From contig URRX01000062.1 of the NCBI GenBank assembly GCA_900550345.1, forward strand, positions 1-8,002: a DNA stretch of 8,002 bases, read 5' to 3'. Source of the DNA: an uncultured Anaerococcus sp. (lineage in GTDB: Bacteria > Bacillota > Clostridia > Tissierellales > Peptoniphilaceae). Shown piece by piece: positions 1 through 6,072 of this stretch. Both the position numbers and the translations under genes were made by a program. Below the pieces are notes generated by a model. It searched no databases. It was not told the DNA's origin and saw only the letters and a program-made list of their open reading frames with translations. The first letter of the stretch is position 1. Each line of letters begins with the position of its first letter.

Positions 1-132
1 GAAGACGATCCAAAAGATCCAGAAAAGCCAGGCGAAGACGATCCAAAAGATCCAGGAAAACCAGGTGAAGAGAATCCAAAAGATCCAGAAAAACCAGGCG
101 AAGAGAATCCAAAAGATACAGGAAAACTAGGT
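1..132 (+). repeat. 33-bp tandem repeat coding an 11-residue stalk unit
   Basis: Four in-frame 33-bp units lie at 1-33, 34-66, 67-99 and 100-132, with a decayed fifth after 132. They encode E-[DE]-[DN]-P-K-D-[PT]-[EG]-K-[PL]-G. Units 1 and 3 carry E at position 8 and end in GGC, whereas units 2 and 4 carry G and end in GGT. This shows a higher-order 66-bp period. The array may continue upstream of the window. It is richer in G+C than the rest of the window. Confidence 0.9.
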
Positions 133-369
133 GAAAAAGATCTAACTAAATCAGGACAAACATCTGAAACTCCTCAAAAACCTAAAGATAAAAAAGATAA
201 GAAAATAAACCCATCAAGAAAATTGGAGAAAACAAAGATAGTAAGTAATAAAGAAAATGCTAATAAAAATCCAAGCACAGGGGTTTCAAGCTTATCAATA
301 GTCTTATCAAGTCTAGGAATATCATTGGGAGCTTTAGGATTTTCAAAGAAAAAAAGAAAAAATAAATAA
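1..369 (+). CDS. Cell-wall-anchored surface protein, C-terminal part (5' end outside window)
   Basis: Frame 1 is open from the first base to TAA at 367-369 and gives 122 residues. In order these are: about four copies of an 11-residue Pro/Asp/Glu/Lys repeat (residues 1-44), a Lys/Ser/Thr-rich hydrophilic stretch (45-89), a sortase-type motif NPSTG (90-94, bases 268-282), a hydrophobic segment (about 95-114) and a basic tail ending KKKRKNK. This is the standard three-part cell wall sorting signal, with Asn in place of the usual Leu of LPXTG. Sortase is expected to cleave between Thr and Gly and join the protein to peptidoglycan. The repeats probably form an extended stalk across the wall. The functional N-terminal domain is not in the window, so adhesin, enzyme or other cannot be decided. 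The gene converges on the lipid kinase gene and ends at a shared terminator. Confidence 0.85.
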   Translation, partial: EDDPKDPEKPGEDDPKDPGKPGEENPKDPEKPGEENPKDTGKLGEKDLTKSGQTSETPQKPKDKKDKKINPSRKLEKTKIVSNKENANKNPSTGVSSLSIVLSSLGISLGALGFSKKKRKNK

Positions 370-372
370 GGC

Positions 373-415
373 CAATAAAAAAATGTTAGACTAAAAATCT
401 AACATTTTTTTATTG
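373..415. terminator. Bidirectional intrinsic terminator between convergent genes
   Basis: A perfect 18-bp inverted repeat (373-390 with 398-415) has a 7-nt loop at 391-397. The outer part is A7 against T7, so either strand gives a hairpin with GTTAGA/TCTAAC at its core followed by a T run. It sits 3 nt after the stop of the surface-protein gene. It also contains the stop codon of the minus-strand lipid kinase gene (410-412), so it can end both transcripts. Confidence 0.9.
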
Positions 416-1330
416 ATTATCAAAATAAGTCCGGGTGAGGGAATTTTCTAAAACTTCAAAATTGATTTCCTTGCTTTTGAAAATTTCCCCATCAATATTT
501 GCTAAAATATTTTCTCTTGATTTTATTTTTCCCTTTTTAATTTTGATTTCATCTAAATATTTTGAATTTTCTAACAAACCAAATTTGTACCTTATAATTA
601 ATGAGGGTAATAATAAACTTGGTAATTTTTTTGCGTAAACTAAATTTAAAATTCCATCATCTATTTTTGCTCTTGGGGCTGGATTAAAGCCTGAACCGTA
701 ATATCCACCATTACAAATTGCAGCTAATAAAAATTTATCTTCAAATTTTATCTTTTTATCATCTTTATCTAAAATTTCAAAAGATAAATTTTTGTATGAT
801 AAATATTTCATCGCCTTAAAAACTCCAAGTATATAGGCTTTTTTACCTAAATTTGGATTTTTATCCAAATATTCATAAGCTTTTTCTAAAACCACCGTAT
901 CAAATCCAAGCGATAAAACATTTATACCTATCTTATCATTGACTTTGATAAGGTCAATTTTTTCATCTCTTAAATTTAATAAAGATTCGACTTTTAATTT
1001 TTTGTAGGAGAAGTTTTTTGAAAAATCGTTGCCTGTTCCCATTGGTATTAGGCCTAGACTTGTATTTTCAAGATTCTTTTGGTAGATAACATTACAGATT
1101 TCGTTTAATGAGCCATCGCCACCTCCGACTATTATTGTCTTTTTTAAATCATTATATCTATCAATAAAATCTTTTGCTGCATCAATAGCGTGATTTTTGT
1201 AGGATGTTTTTATTATTTTTACATTTTCTTCTAAATCTTTTTTCTTATATATTTTTTCTATATCTTTTTTGCTAAAATCGAACTCAGTTTTTCCTGCCTT
1301 AGATGATAATATAAATAAAATTTTTCTCAT
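410..1330 (-). CDS. Diacylglycerol/lipid kinase family protein (DAGK catalytic domain)
   Basis: This 306-residue protein has the length typical of bacterial DgkB/YegS/BmrU-type soluble lipid kinases, which phosphorylate diacylglycerol or a related lipid with ATP at the cytoplasmic face of the membrane. The nucleotide-binding signature GGGDGS is at residues 69-74, followed by LNEI, and GTGNDF is at 98-103. The C-terminal half has the NGGYYGSGFNPAP segment, then DDG, and IDGE near the end, all usual for the family. The N-terminal loop is SSKAGK where most members have NPxSG. ATG at 1330-1328 is preceded by AAGGAA (1342-1337) at 6-nt spacing. The gene is divergent from the thioesterase gene, and its stop codon lies inside the bidirectional terminator. 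A role in recycling diacylglycerol from envelope polymer synthesis is likely from family knowledge. The exact lipid substrate cannot be read from sequence, so I give no symbol. Confidence 0.9.
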   Translation of the reverse strand: MRKILFILSSKAGKTEFDFSKKDIEKIYKKKDLEENVKIIKTSYKNHAIDAAKDFIDRYNDLKKTIIVGGGDGSLNEICNVIYQKNLENTSLGLIPMGTGNDFSKNFSYKKLKVESLLNLRDEKIDLIKVNDKIGINVLSLGFDTVVLEKAYEYLDKNPNLGKKAYILGVFKAMKYLSYKNLSFEILDKDDKKIKFEDKFLLAAICNGGYYGSGFNPAPRAKIDDGILNLVYAKKLPSLLLPSLIIRYKFGLLENSKYLDEIKIKKGKIKSRENILANIDGEIFKSKEINFEVLENSLTRTYFDNQ

Positions 1331-1349
1331 AATTTTTTCCTTGTAAATT

Positions 1350-1380
1350 ATTATATCATGATTAAAGTATTTATTGGAAA
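1350..1380 (-). promoter_or_regulatory. Promoter of the lipid kinase gene (extended -10)
   Basis: On the minus strand TATAAT (1355-1350) follows TGA, giving an extended -10 TGATATAAT. The -35 is poor; the best candidates are TTTCCA or TTCCAA near 1380-1374 at 18-19 nt. The distance to the start codon (about 20 nt) implies a very short 5' leader that just holds the ribosome binding site. Confidence 0.6.
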
Positions 1381-1391
1381 AATGTTATAAT
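1362..1391 (+). promoter_or_regulatory. Promoter of the thioesterase gene (extended -10), overlapping the divergent promoter
   Basis: TATAAT at 1386-1391 follows TGT, an extended -10 (TGTTATAAT). The -35 is weak (TTAAAG at 1362-1367, 18-nt spacer). The -35 regions of this promoter and the kinase promoter overlap, so the two polymerases probably compete for the site. Confidence 0.6.
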
Positions 1392-1417
1392 TACTTTGAA
1401 GATAGAAAGGATTTTTT

Positions 1418-1774
1418 ATGAATTTTGTTGATTATTTAGAAATGGAATATGTGAAAGATAAAGATGGAGAAATTATTACAAAAATTCCTATCAAAGATTA
1501 CTGTATGAATATTAATGGTATTGTCCATGGGGGAGTGACTATGACATTAATTGATACTGCTTGTGGGAAGAAGGCCTCTGAATATTTTGAAGGTGAATTT
1601 GTAACAAGTGATGGTTATGTGAATTTTTTAAGAGCAGGTAAAAATACAAAATTTTTATATGCAAAATGTAAGACTAAAAAAGTAGGTAGAAAACTTATTA
1701 ATATAGATTGTGATGTTTTTGATGATAATAAAAAACTAATTGCAATTGGTAGATTTACTTTTATGAAAATATAA
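1418..1774 (+). CDS. PaaI/YbgC-like hotdog-fold thioesterase
   Basis: This 118-residue protein has the size of a single hotdog domain. The PaaI-family signature is clear: NGIVHGG at residues 33-39 leads into TLIDTACG (43-50). HGG (37-39) and Asp46 match the active-site helix of PaaI-type acyl-CoA thioesterases. The later GYVNFLRAG segment (66-74) and the C-terminal alternating strands complete the fold. Such enzymes hydrolyse acyl-CoA or aryl-CoA thioesters in the cytosol, usually as tetramers. The acyl group cannot be predicted here. ATG at 1418 follows AGAAAGGA (1404-1411) at a good distance. The gene has its own extended -10 promoter, and no clear terminator separates it from the downstream transporter promoter, so some readthrough is possible. 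The neighbours give no pathway context. Confidence 0.88.
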   Translation: MNFVDYLEMEYVKDKDGEIITKIPIKDYCMNINGIVHGGVTMTLIDTACGKKASEYFEGEFVTSDGYVNFLRAGKNTKFLYAKCKTKKVGRKLINIDCDVFDDNKKLIAIGRFTFMKI

Positions 1775-1805
1775 ATTTAAATTTATTGACTCCTAAAAAT
1801 ATTAT

Positions 1806-1833
1806 TTTACAAATAATATATTTATGATATAAT
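1806..1833 (+). promoter_or_regulatory. Strong promoter of the NSS transporter pair
   Basis: TTTACA (1806-1811, 5 of 6 consensus bases) lies 16 nt before TATAAT (1828-1833). TATAAT is itself preceded by TGA, making an extended -10. This is one of the best promoter matches in the window. Transcription would start near 1840, leaving a leader of about 50 nt. Confidence 0.75.
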
Positions 1834-1850
1834 AGAACAAGTTCAATAGG

Positions 1851-1868
1851 ACACCAACACCTTGGTGT
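1851..1868 (+). promoter_or_regulatory. Leader hairpin upstream of the NSS transporters
   Basis: ACACCAA (1851-1857) and TTGGTGT (1862-1868) form a perfect 7-bp stem with a CACC loop, between the predicted transcription start and the ribosome binding site AAGGAG (1880-1885). No T run follows, so it is not a terminator. It could stabilise the 5' end of the mRNA or be a protein or ligand site. I do not recognise it as a known riboswitch class. Confidence 0.5.
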
Positions 1869-1891
1869 GCTAAAGTAAAAAGGAGTTATAT

Positions 1892-3214
1892 ATGGACAAA
1901 GAAAAAAAATTTTCATCTAGGTTAGGATTTATCCTGACAGCAGTGGGAAGTGCCGTAGGCATGGCAAATGTTTGGGGATTTCCTTTTAGGTTTCAAGAAG
2001 GTGGATTATTTTTCTTATTATTTTATTTAGTTTTTGTTACTCTTTTTGCTTATGTAGGTTTGTCAAGTGAATTTGCAATAGGTAGAAGAGCTGAAACAGG
2101 AACTTTAGGCTCTTATGAATATGCCTTAAATTCAAAAAATAAGAAAAAAAGTCATTCTTTTATTAGTAAAAATATAGGTTTTATAACTTTAATAGGAAAT
2201 TTATTTATTGCAATTGGATATGCAATAATAGTTTCTTATGTATGTAAGGCCTTAGTAGATTCAATTAGTGGTGAGCTTTTGCATGTAAATAGTAAACAAT
2301 GGTTTGAATCTTTTTCAAATAATGATTATTCAGTTGTTGTTTATCATTTCTTAATAATTTTGGCTACACTTTTAACTTGTATTAAAGGAGCTAAGACGAT
2401 TGAAAAATCTAATAAAATAATGATGCCTGCATTTTTTGTATTATTTGTAGTAATAGCTATTTATATTTTTACCCTACCAAATGCCCTTGAAGGATATAAA
2501 TATATGTTTAGGCTTGATTTTGATAAACTAAATATTAATACAGTTATTTCAGCTATGGGACAAGCGTTCTTTTCTTTATCTATTACAGGATGTGGGATGA
2601 TTGTTTGTGGTTCTTATCTTGATAAAAAGGAAGATATTTTATCAGCTGCAAAATCTACAGCACTTTTTGATACCCTAGCTGCCTTATTATCATCATGTGT
2701 AATTGTTCCATCTATTTTAGTATTTAATTTAGATCAAGCAGGAGGACCAGGACTTTTATTTGAAGTTTTACCAACAATTTTACAAAATATTAAGGGTGGA
2801 AGAATCTTTGCAATTATTTTATATTTAGCAGTAATTTTTGCTGGAATTTCTTCTTTACAAAATATGTTTGAAGTTGTCGTTGAATCGCTGATACATAGGT
2901 ACAAAAATATCACTAGGGTAAAGGCCCTTATATTAATTGGTTTAATTACTTTTCTTGTTGGTGTAAATATGGAAACTATAGGAAAATGGGGTCCATGGAT
3001 GGATCTAGTTTCAATTTATATTATTCCAATAGGAGCATCAATTGGGGCTATAACTTGGTTTTATTTTTGGAAAAAAGAAGAGCAATTGGAAGAAGTTAAT
3101 ATGGGAGCTAAGAAAAAAGTTGGAGAAAAGTGGCACAAGATTGGAAAATATGTTTATGTTCCAATAGCAATTGGTTTATCAATACTTGCCTTAGTGTTTA
3201 AGGTTACTTTTTAA
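1892..3214 (+). CDS. NSS-family (SLC6-like) sodium-dependent transporter, first of a tandem pair
   Basis: This 440-residue, very hydrophobic protein has about 11 membrane helices and fits the bacterial neurotransmitter:sodium symporter (LeuT/TnaT) family. TM1 has GSAVGMANVW (19-28), TM6 has MGQAFFSLSI (222-231), and TM8 has FAGISS (316-321), where Ser320 and Ser321 match the Na2-site hydroxyl residues of LeuT. Members import amino acids or related solutes with Na+. Several canonical substrate-site residues differ: Ala25 and Gly29 stand where most members have the Gly of GLG and the Arg of WRFP, and TM6 reads ITGCG where LGxG is usual. Substrate is therefore uncertain. ATG at 1892 follows AAGGAG at 6 nt. 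The gene has its own strong promoter and leader hairpin, and it lies 18 nt before a paralogue, so the two are probably co-transcribed. Confidence 0.93.
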   Translation: MDKEKKFSSRLGFILTAVGSAVGMANVWGFPFRFQEGGLFFLLFYLVFVTLFAYVGLSSEFAIGRRAETGTLGSYEYALNSKNKKKSHSFISKNIGFITLIGNLFIAIGYAIIVSYVCKALVDSISGELLHVNSKQWFESFSNNDYSVVVYHFLIILATLLTCIKGAKTIEKSNKIMMPAFFVLFVVIAIYIFTLPNALEGYKYMFRLDFDKLNINTVISAMGQAFFSLSITGCGMIVCGSYLDKKEDILSAAKSTALFDTLAALLSSCVIVPSILVFNLDQAGGPGLLFEVLPTILQNIKGGRIFAIILYLAVIFAGISSLQNMFEVVVESLIHRYKNITRVKALILIGLITFLVGVNMETIGKWGPWMDLVSIYIIPIGASIGAITWFYFWKKEEQLEEVNMGAKKKVGEKWHKIGKYVYVPIAIGLSILALVFKVTF

Positions 3215-3232
3215 AATATATGGAGAAAAATT

Positions 3233-4549
3233 ATGGAAAATAATTCGAAATTTAGTAATAAATGGGGATTTATAATGTCGTGCGTTGGAAGTGCAGTTGG
3301 TCTTGCCAATGTTTGGGCATTTCCCTATAAAATTGGAATGAATGGTGGACTTTCTTTTTTAATACCTTATTTGTTTTTTGTATTTCTATTTGGGCGAGTA
3401 GGACTTTCTGCAGAAAGTGCAGTTGGTAGAAAATATAAATCTGGCCCTATGGGGGTTTTTAGAGAAGTTTGGAAATCTAGAAATAAAGAAGGAGTAGGAC
3501 GAGTTTTAAGATGGATTCCTTTGGTTGGAGTAGTTTTACTTGCGATAGGATATACTGTTGTAATAACTTATGTGTTAAAAGCTTTGATAGATTCAATTAC
3601 TGGAGTTTTGTTAACACAAGATCCAAATGTTTGGTTTGAATCAATTTCTTCAAAAGATTTTGTTTTAGCAAAAGAGCATTTCTTATTAATAATTATAGTA
3701 TTTTTTACCCTTGCCTATGGAACCAAGGGAATTGAGAAAACAAATTCATTTATGATGCCATTATTCTTTATTTTATTTATAATTTTGGCTATTAGAATTG
3801 CATTTTTAAACAAAGCTGTTGAAGGATATAAATTTATTTTTAGCCTAGATTTTGAAAAATTAATGGATATCAAATTATGGATTGCAGCCATGGGTCAAGC
3901 TTTTTTCTCATTATCAATTGTTTCAACTGTAATGGTTGTTTATGGATCATATCTTCCAGAGAGTGAAGATATTGTTCACTCATCAACAATTACTTCAAGT
4001 CTTGATACAGTTGCAGCCATGCTTTCAACATTTGTAATGCTTCCTGCAACTTTTGCTTTTGGATTTTCTCAATCAGAAGGACCAAAATTAATATTTGTAG
4101 TTTTGCCAAAAGTTTTACAAGAAATAGCAGGAGGAAGAATTTTTGCAATAATTTTATATATTGCTATGGTATTTGCAGGAGTTTTATCAGTTCAATCAAT
4201 GATTGAAACAGTTGCTGAAGCTATTACATCAAAATTTGAAAAATTAAATAGACTTATTGTTTTAGTAGTATTAATGATTATTGTCTTTGTTTGTGGATTA
4301 TTTTTACACCCTATTGCAAAATGGGGAGCTTGGATGAATTTTGTAACTATATATATCCTACCAATTTCAGCTATAATTGGAGCGATTTCTTGGTTTTGGG
4401 TTATGAAGAAAGAAGATTTATTAGAAGAAATAAACAAAAATGCAAAACACAAACATGGGGATGGTTGGTACAAACTAGGGAAATTTTTATACGTCCCACT
4501 TGCACTAATTCTTTGTATAATAGCAATAAGATATCAAATTTCTTTTTAA
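3233..4549 (+). CDS. NSS-family sodium-dependent transporter, second of a tandem pair
   Basis: This 438-residue paralogue of the upstream transporter has the same TM layout (about 11 helices) and near-identical landmarks: GSAVGLANVWAF (19-30), MNGG (36-39), GQAFFSLSI (221-229), GGRIFAIILY (300-309) and a matching C-terminal helix. ATG at 3233 follows GGAG (3222-3225), 18 nt after the first gene stops, with no promoter or terminator in the gap. This indicates one mRNA. Like its partner it has Ala at the usual GLG Gly (25) and no Arg in the WRFP motif (Ala29). By eye alignment it also has Leu318 where LeuT has the Na2-site Thr354, and Asn369 where the partner has Asp371. It is likely a membrane importer, but substrate and ion coupling may differ from the partner. 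Duplication followed by divergence is the simplest origin; a functional pair is a guess. Confidence 0.93.
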   Translation: MENNSKFSNKWGFIMSCVGSAVGLANVWAFPYKIGMNGGLSFLIPYLFFVFLFGRVGLSAESAVGRKYKSGPMGVFREVWKSRNKEGVGRVLRWIPLVGVVLLAIGYTVVITYVLKALIDSITGVLLTQDPNVWFESISSKDFVLAKEHFLLIIIVFFTLAYGTKGIEKTNSFMMPLFFILFIILAIRIAFLNKAVEGYKFIFSLDFEKLMDIKLWIAAMGQAFFSLSIVSTVMVVYGSYLPESEDIVHSSTITSSLDTVAAMLSTFVMLPATFAFGFSQSEGPKLIFVVLPKVLQEIAGGRIFAIILYIAMVFAGVLSVQSMIETVAEAITSKFEKLNRLIVLVVLMIIVFVCGLFLHPIAKWGAWMNFVTIYILPISAIIGAISWFWVMKKEDLLEEINKNAKHKHGDGWYKLGKFLYVPLALILCIIAIRYQISF

Positions 4550-4550
4550 T

Positions 4551-4579
4551 ATGACATTATTTATAAAATAATATATAAT
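4551..4579 (+). promoter_or_regulatory. Promoter of the CapA-family lipoprotein gene
   Basis: ATGACA (4551-4556, 5 of 6 for a -35) is separated by exactly 17 nt from TATAAT (4574-4579). It begins 2 nt after the stop codon of the second transporter. I see no terminator between them, so this gene may also receive readthrough from the transporter unit. Confidence 0.7.
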
Positions 4580-4617
4580 AAAGTAAATATATTGATCTTA
4601 TAAATAAAGGAGTGAAA

Positions 4618-5878
4618 ATGAAAAAAAATTAGTAAGTTTCAAAGTCTCTTTTTAGCAATTATAATTCTATTTTCTTTTTCTTCTTGTAAAAATTTAAAAG
4701 AAAATCCTGCTAATAATATCAGTTCTTCAGATATTTCTAGTTCAAAAAAAGAAGTTAGAAAAGAAAATGATAAGAACAAGGGTATTATTAAAATTGATAA
4801 GAAAAGACCTAAAAAAATTGATGAGAAAACAAAGGATGAAATAATCAATATAAAAGCTGGTGGAGATTTGATGGCTCATATTGATCAAGTTGACTATGCT
4901 AGAAATTATGGAAATGGAAAATATGATTTTTCAAATCAATTTGAATATGTGAAAGATTTTTTATTAGATTCAGATCTTACCATAGGAAATTTTGAAACAA
5001 GTGTAAGTAAAACAAGAGAACCTTCTGGATATCCTCAATTTACAACACCGAAAGAATATATAAGAGATATCAAAAATGCTGGTTTTGATATGCTATCTAC
5101 TGCTAATAATCATTCAGTAGATTCTTTTGAACAAGGTATTTTTGATACTATTGATGCTATGGATGAATATGGAGTGGCACATACTGGAACAAGAAAACCA
5201 GGAGAAGATAGGTTTATTTATAGAAATGTAAAAGGATTAAAAGTTGCCTTTATGTCATATACTTATGGTGTAAATGGACTTGATAGTTTAATTACAGAAA
5301 ATAAAGCTGAAGATGTGATTAATTACCTAGAACCAGAAAAAATAAAAGAAGATATAAAAGAAGCAAAGAAAAATAAGGCAGATTTAATAATTGTTTATCC
5401 TCATTGGGGAGTAGAATATCAATCTAATCCAACTAATGAACATATAAAACTTGGTAGGAACATGATAGATTGGGGAGCAGACCTTGTAATAGGAAATCAT
5501 CCTCACGTAACCCAACCTGCAGAAAGGTATAAAACTGAAGATGGACGAGAAGGATATATTGCTTATTCTTGTGGAAATTTTATAGCTTGCCAATCTTATG
5601 ATGTTTTAGGAGATATAAGAACAGAGCAATCAGTTCTCTATGATATAAATATTCTTAGAAACAATAAAACAGGAAAAGTAAAACTTGGAGATGTTAAAAT
5701 TCATCCAATATGGAATGGCCATATGCGTGATGAAAATGGATATTTGGCAAAAGATTTTATGACAGAAGATTTTATTGAAGGTGGAAAATTTTACGACAAA
5801 ATAAATGAAGACCAAAGAGAAAGAATCAAAAAATGTGATGAAATGATAAGAAAAACTGTAAATACAAAAGTAGAATAA
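4618..5878 (+). CDS. CapA-family metallophosphatase-like lipoprotein, frame broken near the start
   Basis: The CapA domain (PgsA/CapA, calcineurin-like fold) is intact to TAA at 5876-5878. The natural start is ATG 4618, 5 nt after AAAGGAG (4606-4612), but after the A8 run at 4621-4628 that frame stops at TAG 4630. With one A fewer the product is 419 residues: a lipoprotein signal (MKKISK, a hydrophobic core, FSSC with Cys23), a Lys/Ser-rich linker, then the domain. Motifs in restored numbering are GGD (81-83), NFE (124-126), NNH (163-165), HWGVEY (262-267), GNHPHV (292-297) and SCGNF (317-321). Without the shift the first usable start is TTG 4868 or ATG 4871, which would drop the export signal and the metal-ligand GGD. 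The protein would be tethered outside the membrane. CapA proteins are named for poly-gamma-glutamate capsule export, but no capB or capC neighbour is seen. It may be a pseudogene, a phase-variable gene or a sequencing error. Confidence 0.85.
4621..4628 (+). repeat. A8 homopolymer immediately after the CapA start codon
   Basis: Eight A residues follow ATG 4618-4620 directly. Seven would join the start codon to the long frame coding the lipoprotein signal and CapA domain. Eight give only a four-residue peptide before TAG. A run of this kind is a typical site for replication or RNA polymerase slippage. Confidence 0.9.
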
Positions 5879-5890
5879 AAAGATTGCAAG

Positions 5891-6072
5891 TGCAGTCTAA
5901 GAGCGTAGACAAAGTATAGTTTTAGCTAATATTTTATTATAAAATAAAAATTAAGCTACGTACCATCTCGACTAAGTGAGTGAAACGAACGCATGGAGAG
6001 ATCTCATGAGATTTCTCGACTCACTACGTTCGCTTGAAATGGGTGAAAATTAAGTTTGTCTGCAGTCTAAGA
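5891..6072. repeat. 12-bp direct repeat flanking a 158-bp structured insert
   Basis: TGCAGTCTAAGA occurs at 5891-5902 and again at 6061-6072. The DNA between is non-coding and carries an AT-rich hairpin (TAGCTAAT 5923-5930 with ATT-A-AGCTA 5950-5958, inner ATTTTAT/ATAAAAT) and the palindromic element at 5962-6044. GACAAA at 5908-5913 and TTTGTC at 6055-6060 form a short inverted repeat near its ends. The arrangement resembles a small non-autonomous insertion with a target duplication, but the ends are ragged. Confidence 0.45.
5962..6044. repeat. REP/MITE-like imperfect palindromic element
   Basis: The centre is a perfect 12-nt palindrome ATCTCATGAGAT (6001-6012). The two arms share the words CTCGACT, GTGAGT/ACTCAC and CGAACG/CGTTCG, and the outer ends pair (ACCAT 5962-5966 with ATGGGT 6039-6044). 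No open frame or known RNA fits. From general knowledge, very similar TTTCTCGACTCAC...CGTTCGCT...GAAATG words recur between genes in many Firmicutes, so this is probably one copy of a dispersed family. Confidence 0.6.

Noticed and set aside
1..132. The 33-bp repeats as a CRISPR array
   Set aside because: The units are directly adjacent with no spacers and are in frame in a protein with a sorting signal.
435..638. Plus-strand open frame at 435-638
   Set aside because: It is antisense to the 3' part of the lipid kinase gene, whose protein motifs are unambiguous.
1771..1786. 16-nt palindrome ATAAATTTAAATTTAT at the end of the thioesterase gene
   Set aside because: It is pure A/T with no G-C core and no T tail, so it is not a credible terminator; it is probably composition chance.
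1786..1791. TTGACT as a -35 box of the transporter promoter
   Set aside because: It is 36 nt from the -10, which is too far. TTTACA at 1806-1811 is at a proper 16-nt spacing.
4291..4554. Plus-strand open frame at 4291-4554 in another frame
   Set aside because: It lies wholly within the C-terminal coding part of the second NSS transporter.
4192..4848. Minus-strand open frames at 4192-4473 and 4639-4848
   Set aside because: They lie antisense to the second transporter and the CapA lipoprotein, have no recognisable domain, and reflect the A/T-rich codons of the real genes.
5384..5815. Minus-strand open frames at 5384-5593 and 5630-5815
   Set aside because: They are antisense to the conserved CapA domain and have no recognisable motifs.
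4618..5878. A poly-gamma-glutamate capsule locus
   Set aside because: Only a CapA-type domain is present. No capB or capC ligase genes flank it, and many CapA-domain lipoproteins stand alone.
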